A stretch of DNA of 17,711 nucleotides, taken from positions 1 through 17,711 of the forward strand of contig JAOXRY010000137.1 in assembly GCA_025800305.1 (NCBI GenBank), given 5' to 3'. Below are positions 1-6,544 of this stretch, piece after piece. A program made the translations under genes and the position numbers. The notes below the pieces were generated by a model, which worked only from the letters and a program-made list of their open reading frames with translations, had not been told where the DNA came from and ran no database searches. The DNA is from Campylobacterales bacterium (GTDB lineage Bacteria; Campylobacterota; Campylobacteria; Campylobacterales; SZUA-545). Position 1 is the stretch's first letter; every line of letters starts with the position of its first letter.

Positions 1-260
1 TCATCTACTTCTATAATTAGTTCCTCTAAATCACCAGAATAAATGCCATCACTTACATAAAATGTAAATTCTTCACTTATGTTTTTATCAAAACTTGTAC
101 CACATTTATAGCAATCTAAAGGAACTAATCCTTTAAGCGTAGATTCAATTTTGACTAAAGATGGTGATATTTTACAGAAAGTACCCTCTAATTCTACTGA
201 ATTAAAAGATGTACTAATATCTTTTTTAGTAGAGGGTACTTTTCTAAATTCTATTTTCAT
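1..260 (-). CDS. DUF177/YceD-like protein, C-terminus cut by window edge
   Basis: Eighty-six codons can be read from the ATG at 260 down to the left edge; the rest of the gene lies outside. The start (MKIEFRKVP), the VELEGTFCKISPSLVKIE stretch (residues 22-39), a lone CxxC at C50/C53 (DCYKCG) and the acidic LEELIIEVD tail resemble the Campylobacterota form of the DUF177 (YceD) family. Relatives are usually encoded just before rpmF and plsX (ribosomal protein L32 and a fatty-acid/phospholipid enzyme), so those genes probably follow outside the window. The family is linked to 23S rRNA or ribosome accumulation in other bacteria; no enzymatic activity is known to me. The start has no convincing Shine-Dalgarno sequence, and it lies 32 bases after the ndk stop, so it is likely read from the ndk transcript. 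Family assignment is by recognition, not by search. Confidence 0.72.
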   Translation of the reverse strand, partial: MKIEFRKVPSTKKDISTSFNSVELEGTFCKISPSLVKIESTLKGLVPLDCYKCGTSFDKNISEEFTFYVSDGIYSGDLEELIIEVD

Positions 261-292
261 TGTTATTATAAATTGATTTAATTAATCAAAAA

Positions 293-706
293 TTAACAAA
301 TTTCTCTTTGTGCGAAAAAGAAATCGATTTCGATTTTAGCATTTTCTAAAGAATCTGAACCGTGAACTGCGTTTGCATCAATAGATTCAGCGAAATCTGC
401 TCTGATTGTACCAGCTGCAGCTTCTTTAGGGTTAGTAGCACCCATTAGATCTCTATTTTTTGCAACAGCACCTTCACCTTCAAGTACCATAACAACAACA
501 GGACCACTTGTCATAAACTCTACTAGATCTTTAAAGAAAGGTCTTTCTGCATGAATAGCATAAAACTGACCTGCTAAATCATCAGTAAGTTGCATCTTTT
601 TCATTGCAGCGATTCTTAGGCCATTTGATTCAAATCTATCAACGATTTTTCCGATAACGCCTTTTTTAACAGCGTCTGGTTTAATAATAGATAGTGTTCT
701 TTCCAT
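293..706 (-). CDS. ndk: nucleoside diphosphate kinase
   Basis: Transfers the terminal phosphate of ATP to nucleoside diphosphates through a phosphohistidine, balancing NTP and dNTP pools in the cytoplasm. The 137-residue length is normal for the bacterial enzyme. Visible hallmarks are the N-terminal TLSIIKPDAV with Lys9, the RPFF segment (55-58), the loop GATNPKEAAAGTIRADFA (89-106) and the active-site NAVHGSDS with catalytic His115. The ATG at 706 is preceded by a good GGAGAG ribosome-binding site about 5 bases upstream. A terminator behind fdx and a TATAAT box at 744-749 suggest ndk is transcribed from its own promoter and then reads into the DUF177-like gene. Nothing unusual is seen; identification is very secure. 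Confidence 0.98.
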   Translation of the reverse strand: MERTLSIIKPDAVKKGVIGKIVDRFESNGLRIAAMKKMQLTDDLAGQFYAIHAERPFFKDLVEFMTSGPVVVMVLEGEGAVAKNRDLMGATNPKEAAAGTIRADFAESIDANAVHGSDSLENAKIEIDFFFAQREIC

Positions 707-736
707 TAACTACTCTCCAAATTTATTTAATTTAAG

Positions 737-775
737 GACGCAGATTATACTAAAGAAAGCTTTGATTTTGTTTAA
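737..775 (-). promoter_or_regulatory. Probable ndk promoter
   Basis: On the minus strand TATAAT occupies 749-744, preceded by TAG, so the box reads TAGTATAAT. It sits about 38 bases before the ndk start. No TTGACA-like -35 is present, but the upstream stretch is T/A-rich, as is common for sigma-70 promoters in Campylobacterota. The predicted transcript start is near 737. This is by inspection only. Confidence 0.55.
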
Positions 776-794
776 ACGAAAGGGATAAAAGAGG

Positions 795-820
795 AAAAAG
801 TCGACAAAAAGTCGACTTTT
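795..820 (-). terminator. Intrinsic terminator after fdx
   Basis: A perfect 10-base inverted repeat (796-805 and 811-820, core GTCGAC) with a five-base loop lies 12 bases after the fdx stop. Read on the minus strand the hairpin is followed by a short run of T. The A/T flanks make it roughly symmetrical, but no plus-strand gene leads into it, so it most likely separates fdx from ndk. Confidence 0.8.
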
Positions 821-832
821 ATTGAAAAGAGC

Positions 833-1087
833 CTACTCTACGCAAGCAGAACCAGCTTCTTTTCCATGAGTATTACCTTCAGCCCATACAATACATCCGT
901 CAGTAGGACAGGATTCTGCACATGCTGGTTCATCATGGTGACCTTCACACTCTACACATTTATCAGGATAAACATAGTAAATGTCATCTCCATTTGGGTT
1001 ATCTGAGTCATCCACGATTGCTTCCGTTGGACACTCGTCGATACAGGCGCCACAATTAATACAAATGTCAGTAATTTCTACAGCCAT
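833..1087 (-). CDS. fdx: 2[4Fe-4S] ferredoxin, YfhL/Allochromatium type
   Basis: Small soluble electron carrier. In Campylobacterota such ferredoxins are thought to serve 2-oxoacid oxidoreductases and related low-potential reactions; the exact partner cannot be read from the sequence. The first cluster motif is C9xxC12xxC15xxxC19P. The second is the long-loop type, C44xxC47, eight residues, then C56xxxC60P, with the typical EGHHDEPACAESCP wording. Extra cysteines at 65 and 82 are unlikely to be ligands. The 84-residue length fits the family. The start at 1087 follows a clear AAAGGAT ribosome-binding site. It lies 48 bases after metK with no hairpin between, so it may be co-transcribed with metK, and it ends in the terminator at 795-820. 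Confidence 0.93.
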   Translation of the reverse strand: MAVEITDICINCGACIDECPTEAIVDDSDNPNGDDIYYVYPDKCVECEGHHDEPACAESCPTDGCIVWAEGNTHGKEAGSACVE

Positions 1088-1135
1088 AATTCATCCTTTA
1101 TTTAGTGTTATGGAAAAACTTTATCCTTTTTTCCC

Positions 1136-2278
1136 TTAAATGGCAAACCATTTTTTTAGTTTTTCAACTCTGTCTAGTTGCTCCCAAGAAAGGTCTTTTT
1201 TCCCAAAATGTCCATAAGTTGAAACATCTTTATATATAGGCTGAAGTAAATTAAGTTCAGTAGTGACTTCTTCAATAGTTAAAGGAAAGATCTCTTTTAT
1301 TGCTTTTATAATTTCTTCTTCATCAAATTTAGAAGTATCATATGTATCTATAGTAATCGACATTGGCTTTTCAAGGCCAATTACATAAGAGATCTGAACA
1401 AGAGCTTTCTTTGCTACTTTTGCTCCCACTAGGTTTTTTGCAATATATCTGGCAAGATATGCTCCACTTCTATCTGGCTTACTAGGATCTTTCCCACTTA
1501 AGCTACTTCCACCATGAGGTACTGCTCCTCCATATGTATCAGAAACAGATTTTCTTCCTGTAAGTCCTGTGTCAGCTTGTGGGCCACCTGTAACAAATAA
1601 CCCAGTTGGGTTGATTAAAATATTTGTATCTTTTAGCATAGACTCTTGAAAAGACGTTTTTACAACCTCTTCTGTAATCATTTCTTCTAAAACTTTTCTA
1701 GTTACATCTGGTGAGTGTTGGGCGTGGATGACAATATTATCAATTTTAGAAACTTTACCATCAATATACTCAACTCCAAGCTGAACTTTTCCATCTGGGT
1801 AGAGAAAAGGTGCTACTCCTGATTTTCTTGCCTCTGCTAAAGCTTTAGAAAGTATGTGTGCTTTTGTAATTGGGTAAGGCATCAATTCTTCTGTGTCTTC
1901 ACAAGCAAAACCATGGACAAAACCAGAATCTCCAGCTCTTAAAACACCATCTCTATTATCAACAGCATCAGAAACATTGTGGCTTTGTTCTCCAATAGCT
2001 GTTAAAACTCCAGCACTTCTGTAATCAAAACCAAACTCTGCATTAGTATAGCCAGACTCTCTAATAATCTCTCTAGCAATCTCCGTTATTGGAGCATAAG
2101 CATTTGTTTTTATTTCACCAGCAACAACACAAAATCCATTGGAAATCATCGTTTCACATGCAACTCTTCCTTTTGGATCTTTTGCAAGAATTGAATCTAA
2201 AATTCCATCACTAATTCTATCAGCAAGTTTATCAGGATGAGCTTCCGTAACTGATTCTGTTGTGTAAATTCTACTCAT
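1136..2278 (-). CDS. metK: S-adenosylmethionine synthetase (divergent form)
   Basis: Makes S-adenosylmethionine from methionine and ATP, releasing phosphate and pyrophosphate; cytoplasmic, normally a tetramer. The 380 residues cover all three domains. Conserved residues include His14 in EAHPDK, Gln98, Asp117, the PDGK loop (161-164), Arg242/Lys243 in LTGRK, and Lys263/Lys267/Asp269 in SGKDPSKPDRS; YGHFGKKDLSWE closes the fold. Several normally near-invariant motifs differ: QSPDI is QSHNV (98-102), GAGDQG is RAGDSG (114-119), GYANET is HGFACEDTEE-like, and HGGGAFSGKD is HGGSSLSGKD. Catalytic and metal-binding residues remain, so it is probably active. The start at 2278 has only a weak AGAAAGAAG ribosome-binding region, and that region is tied up in a leader hairpin (see the 2279-2345 entry), suggesting translational control. 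A probable own promoter overlaps the end of aroC. Confidence 0.96.
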   Translation of the reverse strand: MSRIYTTESVTEAHPDKLADRISDGILDSILAKDPKGRVACETMISNGFCVVAGEIKTNAYAPITEIAREIIRESGYTNAEFGFDYRSAGVLTAIGEQSHNVSDAVDNRDGVLRAGDSGFVHGFACEDTEELMPYPITKAHILSKALAEARKSGVAPFLYPDGKVQLGVEYIDGKVSKIDNIVIHAQHSPDVTRKVLEEMITEEVVKTSFQESMLKDTNILINPTGLFVTGGPQADTGLTGRKSVSDTYGGAVPHGGSSLSGKDPSKPDRSGAYLARYIAKNLVGAKVAKKALVQISYVIGLEKPMSITIDTYDTSKFDEEEIIKAIKEIFPLTIEEVTTELNLLQPIYKDVSTYGHFGKKDLSWEQLDRVEKLKKWFAI

Positions 2279-2345
2279 TTATCTTCTTTCTGAGCAAAGC
2301 ATCAGAAAGACTCTTTGGCAGAGAGCCCTCGCAACTAGTTGCTCT
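2279..2345 (-). promoter_or_regulatory. Structured metK leader, candidate riboswitch (H-type pseudoknot)
   Basis: Read on the minus strand, the whole aroC-metK gap after the probable transcript start is made of complementary segments. An 8-base-pair stem pairs 2309-2302 (CUUUCUGA) with 2293-2286 (UCAGAAAG). Its loop contains CUUUG (2299-2295), which is complementary to CAAAG (2317-2313) just upstream. The order a-b-a'-b' is that of an H-type pseudoknot. The last strand contains the purine-rich AGAAAG next to the metK start, so folding would hide the ribosome-binding region. Upstream, AGAGC (2345-2341) can pair with GCUCU (2326-2322), or GCAA can pair with UUGC across 2342-2331, as mutually exclusive stems. 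Several SAM riboswitch classes are pseudoknots in front of metK or related genes, but I do not recognise the consensus of any known class here. A one-base third loop is tight, so the geometry needs testing. Confidence 0.5.
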
Positions 2346-2355
2346 TGTTAATATA
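2343..2355 (-). promoter_or_regulatory. Possible metK promoter (-10 box)
   Basis: TATATT on the minus strand (2355-2350) lies just before the aroC stop codon ends the upstream gene. A start about seven bases downstream, near 2343, would make the transcript begin almost exactly at the first strand of the structured leader. No -35 consensus is seen; the upstream bases are inside aroC. Moderate support only; read-through from aroC is the alternative. Confidence 0.35.
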
Positions 2356-2359
2356 ATCA

Positions 2360-3433
2360 TTAATTGTAAACTTTTTTGATATTTTCTAATTTTGAGCTCA
2401 TATTTAATAAAAGCATATCAGCAATAACAAGTGCTGCCATTGATTCACAAACAACACTTCCTCTAATGGCAACACAAGGATCGTGTCTTCCTTTTAAAAG
2501 AAAATCTGCATTTTTATTATTTTTATCTACAGTTTTAAGCTCTTTAAAAATTGAAGGTGTTGGTTTGAAGTAGATATTTATATCAATATCATCTCCGTTA
2601 CTAATACCAGCTAATATACCTCCAGCATGATTTGTTAGAAAACCATCAGATCTTATCTGGTCATTATTCTCATAGCCAGTTAAAAAAACAGAGTCCTTGC
2701 CCTCTCCAATTTCAACAGCTTTTACAGCATTGATTCCCATCATAGCTTCTGCCAATGCTCCATCTAGTTTGTTGTACATTGGTTCTCCAAGACCTTTTGG
2801 AGTATTTTTAATTTTTACAAAAACAGAACCTCCTATGGAGTTGTGATCTTTTCTTACTTTTTCAATTAGATCTTTTTGTGCTTCCTCTTTTATTGGATCT
2901 AATGAACAGATAAGGCTCTCTTTTGCAAAATCAAAGTCTGTTTTTTCAGAAACAATATTTCCTATAGATCTAATACCACTAAAAACTTCTATACCAACTT
3001 GTTTTAAAAGAAGTTTAGCAACAGCACCACCAGCAACTCTTGCAGCAGTTTCTCTAGCACTACTTCTTCCTCCTCCTCTGTAGTCTCTTATTCCATATTT
3101 ATGAAAATAGGTAAAATCCCCATGACCAGGACGGAAGAGATCTTTTACATTAGAATAGTCTTTTGATTTTTGATTATTATTGTAAATAACCATGGATATA
3201 GAAGTACCAGTTGTTTTTCCTTCAAATACCCCTGATAAGATCTCAATTTTGTCATCTTCTTTTCTGGGAGTTTCAAATTTTGATTTTCCAGGTTTTCTTC
3301 TATCTAGTTCACTTTGAATAAATTTTTCGTCAAACTCTAATCCAGCAGGAACTCCATCAAGAATACAACCAATAGCTGTTCCATGAGATTCTCCAAAAGT
3401 TGTCAGAGTAAATCTTTGTCCAAAACTATTCAC
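2360..3433 (-). CDS. aroC: chorismate synthase
   Basis: Last step of the shikimate pathway: converts 5-enolpyruvylshikimate 3-phosphate to chorismate, using reduced FMN as a catalytic cofactor. The protein is 357 residues, normal for the family. Signatures include TTFGESHG (11-18), LDRRKPG, FRPGHGDFTY and RGGGRSSARETAARV, and the C-terminal GRHDPCVAIR. The reading frame begins with GTG at 3433, which overlaps the rnc TGA stop as GTGA, so aroC is translationally coupled to rnc. This rnc-aroC order is common in Campylobacterota. No second flavin reductase domain is present, so it is the monofunctional bacterial type. Identification is secure; the start codon rests on the overlap and on the conserved MNSFGQRFTLTTFGE beginning. 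Confidence 0.98.
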   Translation of the reverse strand: MNSFGQRFTLTTFGESHGTAIGCILDGVPAGLEFDEKFIQSELDRRKPGKSKFETPRKEDDKIEILSGVFEGKTTGTSISMVIYNNNQKSKDYSNVKDLFRPGHGDFTYFHKYGIRDYRGGGRSSARETAARVAGGAVAKLLLKQVGIEVFSGIRSIGNIVSEKTDFDFAKESLICSLDPIKEEAQKDLIEKVRKDHNSIGGSVFVKIKNTPKGLGEPMYNKLDGALAEAMMGINAVKAVEIGEGKDSVFLTGYENNDQIRSDGFLTNHAGGILAGISNGDDIDINIYFKPTPSIFKELKTVDKNNKNADFLLKGRHDPCVAIRGSVVCESMAALVIADMLLLNMSSKLENIKKVYN

Positions 3434-4095
3434 TTAATTTTCTCCAAAGCAATTTTTGCCACATTTTGTTGGGCATCTTTCTTACTTTTACCTATTGCTT
3501 TAGCGATGATTTGTCCATTTATCTCAATTTGAATTTCAAACTCTTTATTGTGATCTGGACCTTTTTCTCCAATAACAGTGTAAACAGGTACTTCTGAGTA
3601 TCTTGCTTGTGTGATCTCTTGAAGGGCCGTTTTATAGTCTTTAAACAGACTTTTCAGATCCATAACAGGATACTCTTCTTCTAAAAGGTTGATCATGATT
3701 TTTTCAACTTGTTCCAAGCCACTGTCAAGATAAATTGCACCCATAACAGCTTCAAATGCGTTGGAAACGATAGAAGGTTTTTCTCTTCCTTTATTACTCT
3801 CTTCTGCTTTTGAGATGTTGATAAACTTTCCAAGATCCAGTCTTTTTGCTAAAACTGCCAAGCCTTTTTCATTAACCAATGAAGCTCTAATCTTGGAAAG
3901 CTCACCCTCTGCGGCTTTTGTAAGCTTTTTAAAAAGATACTCTCCAACAATTAAGTCAAGGACAGCATCACCTAAGTATTCTAATCTTTCGTTGTTGTAC
4001 TCTTTTTTACAACTTCTATGGGTTAGTGCTTCATCAATAAGTTTGAGATCTTTAAATGAATAGCCTAACTTCTCTTCTAATTCTTTTGTATTCAT
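3430..4095 (-). CDS. rnc: ribonuclease III
   Basis: Cleaves double-stranded RNA, processing the rRNA precursor and structured mRNAs. The 221 residues hold an endonuclease domain (about 1-145) with the signature NNERLEYLGDAVLD (34-47; Glu36, Glu39, Asp43) and a second acidic site with Glu115, followed by a double-stranded-RNA-binding domain (about 154-220) ending KSKKDAQQNVAKIALEKI. At position 112, where E. coli has the metal-binding Asp114, this protein has Asn (SNAFEA); the same change occurs naturally in other bacterial RNases III, so activity is still expected. The gene follows the 137-codon gene by 15 bases and overlaps aroC by four. The start at 4095 gives the usual N-terminus; no strong ribosome-binding site is seen, and coupling to the upstream gene is likely. 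Confidence 0.97.
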   Translation of the reverse strand: MNTKELEEKLGYSFKDLKLIDEALTHRSCKKEYNNERLEYLGDAVLDLIVGEYLFKKLTKAAEGELSKIRASLVNEKGLAVLAKRLDLGKFINISKAEESNKGREKPSIVSNAFEAVMGAIYLDSGLEQVEKIMINLLEEEYPVMDLKSLFKDYKTALQEITQARYSEVPVYTVIGEKGPDHNKEFEIQIEINGQIIAKAIGKSKKDAQQNVAKIALEKIK

Positions 4096-4110
4096 GGTGT
4101 AGATTATACC

Positions 4111-4524
4111 TTAAGAAGATAATAGTTTTTTAGAAGTGACAATGGAGTATTCATTATCGATTTCAATAAGTGCAGGATTGCTTAGTTTAAATTCACTTAA
4201 CTCTTCTGTAAGTTGCCAAATATCTACAGGGTTTTTTTCAATGAAGATTGCTAAGCCAACACTTTCCAATGAGTTGTAAGCATCCCCTATTGGATTTTTT
4301 AAACTTCTCATATCCTCAACTATAATATATTCGTAGCTTCTTGGTTCAAATTCCAATGAGCCAAATTCATCTGCCATGGAAACAGTGTAAGTAAATTCTT
4401 TCTTTGTAGAAAGAACCTCTAAAAGACCTATAAGAGATGGGTTTTTCCCAAAATACCCAATATGAAGATCTGGTACAAAGTCTATGATATTTTCTATTGT
4501 TTCTAAAATTAATTCTTTTTTCAA
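4111..4524 (-). CDS. uncharacterised 137-residue protein upstream of rnc
   Basis: I do not recognise a named family. The protein is acidic, soluble-looking, with no signal peptide or membrane segment. It alternates helices and hydrophobic strands (LHIGYFG at 20-26, YEYIIVEDM at 64-72, VGLAIFIE at 89-96), which suggests a single alpha/beta domain, perhaps a reduced Rossmann-like or degenerate class I methyltransferase fold; no glycine-rich SAM-binding loop of usual form is present. This fold idea is weak inference. The ATG at 4524 overlaps the stop of the preceding 75-codon gene (ATGA), and the gene is followed after 15 bases by rnc, so it belongs to the same transcription unit. The tight coupling and normal codon use make it a real gene. 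Confidence 0.75.
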   Translation of the reverse strand: MKKELILETIENIIDFVPDLHIGYFGKNPSLIGLLEVLSTKKEFTYTVSMADEFGSLEFEPRSYEYIIVEDMRSLKNPIGDAYNSLESVGLAIFIEKNPVDIWQLTEELSEFKLSNPALIEIDNEYSIVTSKKLLSS

Positions 4525-4748
4525 GCAGAAAGATCCAATCTTCTTCCAAAGTCAGCACTTGCTGCTGCTCTACTTATAGAGTTAGGTAAAGAGTTGGTCA
4601 AAATAGCACTGGCTTTCTCATTTACAACATCTTGATAAAGGTTTTCTGATGTTTTAACTATTGGGGTTTTACTTGGTTGGTAACTATTTAGATAAATTGA
4701 ATTGGAACTTCTATAAAAATCAAATGCACCATGGAATGCTTTCATCAT
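4521..4748 (-). CDS. uncharacterised 75-residue protein, first gene of rnc operon
   Basis: No family recognised. The 75 residues start MMKAFHGAFDFY, are rich in Ser, Asn and Ala, and end with an amphipathic-looking NSISRAAASADFGRRLDLSA. There is no signal peptide, cysteine or membrane segment. Two adjacent ATG codons (4748 and 4745) are both possible starts; the ribosome-binding site is weak (AGAAAAG). It is supported as real by its four-base overlap with the next gene and by two TGG-extended -10 boxes just upstream. It heads the series 75-residue gene, 137-residue gene, rnc, aroC. Its role cannot be inferred beyond co-expression with RNase III and chorismate synthase. Confidence 0.66.
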   Translation of the reverse strand: MMKAFHGAFDFYRSSNSIYLNSYQPSKTPIVKTSENLYQDVVNEKASAILTNSLPNSISRAAASADFGRRLDLSA

Positions 4749-4759
4749 AAAAAAACTTT

Positions 4760-4787
4760 TCTAATTAATATACCAGCAAGTATACCA
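4760..4787 (-). promoter_or_regulatory. Two tandem extended -10 boxes for rnc operon
   Basis: On the minus strand TGGTATACT (box TATACT, 4784-4779) and TGGTATATT (box TATATT, 4772-4767) occur 12 bases apart. Both carry the upstream TGG typical of extended -10 promoters. They would start transcripts near 4772 and 4760, giving leaders of roughly 10 to 25 bases ahead of the 75-codon gene. No -35 consensus is visible. Confidence 0.5.
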
Positions 4788-4861
4788 TAAACCTAAAGAT
4801 CTGAAAAAAGGGAATACCATGTGCTTTAAAGTTTGTAGAAGATTTATTTTGGAGAAATATT

Positions 4862-5041
4862 ATGTTTGATTTTTTATCTCAGTTTAAGAACCAACCTAAA
4901 GTAGACAATAGACAGTTTAAAAACTCACTGGACAAAATTTTTGAAAATGCAAAAGACGACAAGATCTCTGTTGTTAGTCCTAAATATTCAAAAACAAAAA
5001 CTATTAGTAAAAAAGACTTTTTTAAAATTATGAGTATTTAA
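4862..5041 (+). CDS. small 59-residue hypothetical protein
   Basis: An ATG at 4862 is preceded by a clear GGAG (4851-4854) at seven bases, and the frame runs 59 codons to a TAA at 5039-5041. The product starts MFDFLSQFKNQPK and ends KKDFFKIMSI; it is basic (many lysines), hydrophilic, and has no cysteine, signal peptide or membrane span. I do not recognise it. It fills an otherwise empty gap between two divergently and convergently oriented genes, and its stop directly abuts the stop of the nitrilase-family gene on the other strand. The good ribosome-binding site and the fit to the gap argue for a real gene; length alone cannot prove it. Possible roles for small basic proteins (RNA binding, partner peptide) are speculation. 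Confidence 0.62.
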   Translation: MFDFLSQFKNQPKVDNRQFKNSLDKIFENAKDDKISVVSPKYSKTKTISKKDFFKIMSI

Positions 5042-5752
5042 TTACTGATAAGGTATAAATTTTTTCATTTTTTTAATTTCTTGAAGAACAATTTCTTTAG
5101 AAATAACGCTTTTTCTATCATCTTTAAAAAACTCTCCAAAGGGAGAGATTATTCCACTGGATTTTGCCATATCATCATTAGATAAATCACTAAGAACAAC
5201 GAAACATCTGTTAGCAATAGCAAGACCATTGGCTAACTTTTCGAAATGGGTTTTTCTTAATTTTCCCCAAGCTGCTGGAATCAAGATTATATCAACTCCT
5301 TCAAGCTCTTTCCATAATTCTGTAAAACGAAGCTCAAAACAGATGAGGATTCCATATGTTACATCATTAATTTGAAATTTTTGGATCTGATCTTTTGTAC
5401 CACTTTTAAAATACTTATCTTCATTTCCCAAGAGAAAAAGTTTATATTTTGATTGTTGATGGATTATTTTATTTTTATGAAATACTTTTGCTGTATTGAA
5501 AAAATCATTACCTTTTTTTTCAATCATAGTAATAGCAAAAGGCGTTTTTCCAATTTCTTTTGAAAAAGTTTCAGTGGCATATTTTGAAAATTCACCAGCT
5601 TTTTCAAAATTTTCATAGTCAAAACCTGTGAGAGAGACTTCAGGAGCTAAAATAAAATCACTATCAATATTTTGTTTGTAGTTTTTTAGTATAAGATCTA
5701 AGTTTTTTTGATAGTTAGGAGATATTTTTGTTTGTAAGGTTGTTATTTTCAA
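5042..5752 (-). CDS. carbon-nitrogen hydrolase (nitrilase superfamily)
   Basis: Cytoplasmic amidase-like hydrolase. The Glu-Lys-Cys triad of the nitrilase superfamily is visible: Glu38 in LAPEVSLTGFDY, Lys104 in SKYKLFLLG and Cys138 in GILICFELRF, followed by the usual VDIILIPAAWG (153-163). The 236-residue length is slightly short but complete, with the C-terminal FGEFF segment (205-209). The substrate cannot be told; among known branches it is most like the short omega-amidase/deaminated-glutathione-amidase type, but this is a guess. ATG at 5752 overlaps the stop of the PHP phosphatase gene by four bases (ATGA), so the two are translated together. It ends base-to-base against the small plus-strand gene with no terminator between. 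Confidence 0.87.
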   Translation of the reverse strand: MKITTLQTKISPNYQKNLDLILKNYKQNIDSDFILAPEVSLTGFDYENFEKAGEFSKYATETFSKEIGKTPFAITMIEKKGNDFFNTAKVFHKNKIIHQQSKYKLFLLGNEDKYFKSGTKDQIQKFQINDVTYGILICFELRFTELWKELEGVDIILIPAAWGKLRKTHFEKLANGLAIANRCFVVLSDLSNDDMAKSSGIISPFGEFFKDDRKSVISKEIVLQEIKKMKKFIPYQ

Positions 5753-6528
5753 AAAGAGATCTTTTTTTTATCTCTATTTCTAAAATAGACACATTGGGTA
5801 AATCCTATCTCTTTGGCAAGATCTACACACTTTTGAAGATTCATTCCCACCTGTTCAGGTTTATGACCATCACTACCAAAGGTTATATCAATTCCATTTT
5901 CATAAACCAACTCTAAAAGTTCTCTTGAAGGGTATTGCTCCCCAATTGGTTTTCTAAAACCAGCTGAATTTATCTCAACAGTCATGTTAGATTTTTTAAT
6001 AGCTTGGATTGCTTGTTTTGCTATGGTCTTGATATCTTTATTGGGAAGATATTTAAAGATCTTTATCAGATCTAAATGACCTACAATATCAAATTTACCC
6101 ATTTTTGCCATTGATTCTATAGCAAAAAAATACTCTTCCCAGATTTTATCAATATCTCTACTTTCGAACTCTCCAATAAACTCTGGATTATCAAAACCCC
6201 ACTTGTTTAAAAAGTGAACAGAACCTATGAAATAGTCTACTTTCTTTTTAAGAAACTCACTATTCATATAACCTTTTAAAAAGTCAACTTCATACCCTAA
6301 TAAGATCTCTATTTTGTTTTTATACTTCTCTTTTAATATAAGTAAATCTTTTTCATAGTCTTTGGATTCTTCCAAAGACATTCTATATTTTTTATCAAAA
6401 TCCATTGGGGCGTGATCACTAAAACCAAAATATTTGGTTCCATTGGAAATAGACTGTATAATATACTCTTCCATTTCCCCTTCAGCGTGGTTACAAAGTG
6501 TAGTGTGATTGTGTAGATCTACTATCAT
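5749..6528 (-). CDS. hisK: PHP-family histidinol-phosphatase
   Basis: Predicted to dephosphorylate histidinol phosphate to histidinol in histidine biosynthesis. PHP metal-binding motifs are all present: DLHNHTTLCNHAEG (4-17), FSDHAP (36-41), LLGYEVDF, GSVHFL, DIVGHLDLIK, VEINSAG and the C-terminal FGSDGHKPEQVG. The 259 residues match the HisK/HisJ group, unlike the HAD-type phosphatase of HisB. The start at 6528 has an AGGGGA ribosome-binding site. It overlaps the nitrilase-family gene by four bases. No other his gene is nearby, so the histidinol phosphate assignment rests on family resemblance; a related PHP phosphoesterase acting on another sugar or nucleotide phosphate is possible. Confidence 0.85.
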   Translation of the reverse strand: MIVDLHNHTTLCNHAEGEMEEYIIQSISNGTKYFGFSDHAPMDFDKKYRMSLEESKDYEKDLLILKEKYKNKIEILLGYEVDFLKGYMNSEFLKKKVDYFIGSVHFLNKWGFDNPEFIGEFESRDIDKIWEEYFFAIESMAKMGKFDIVGHLDLIKIFKYLPNKDIKTIAKQAIQAIKKSNMTVEINSAGFRKPIGEQYPSRELLELVYENGIDITFGSDGHKPEQVGMNLQKCVDLAKEIGFTQCVYFRNRDKKKISF

Positions 6529-6544
6529 TAAAATCCCCTAAATA

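Noticed and set aside
264..269. TATAAT on the minus strand just before the DUF177-like start, as a promoter
   Set aside because: It is only a few bases from the ATG, so the transcript would begin within the coding sequence; transcription from ndk is simpler.
273..290. TTGATT/AATCAA inverted repeat between ndk and the DUF177-like gene, as a terminator
   Set aside because: Six A/T-rich pairs with no T-run; too weak to terminate.
2286..2342. Hairpins before metK as an ordinary terminator of aroC
   Set aside because: No T-run follows any of the stems; the last stem runs straight into the metK ribosome-binding region, which fits control of translation better.
3549..4063. Asn112 in place of the usual Asp in RNase III as a sign of an inactive enzyme, and the antisense frame over the same gene
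   Set aside because: Asn at this position occurs in other bacterial RNases III and the other catalytic acids are intact; the antisense frame is a shadow.
4367..4558. A 63-codon minus-strand open frame overlapping the two small genes ahead of rnc
   Set aside because: It lies in another frame across the junction of two coupled genes; its composition (many Arg, His, Trp, Phe) looks like a frame shadow and it has no suitable ribosome-binding site.
4819..4869. A 16-codon frame (MCFKVCRRFILEKYYV) overlapping the start of the 59-residue gene, possibly a leader peptide
   Set aside because: Its upstream GGGA is poorly placed, no regulatory amino-acid run is present, and chance frames of this length are common.
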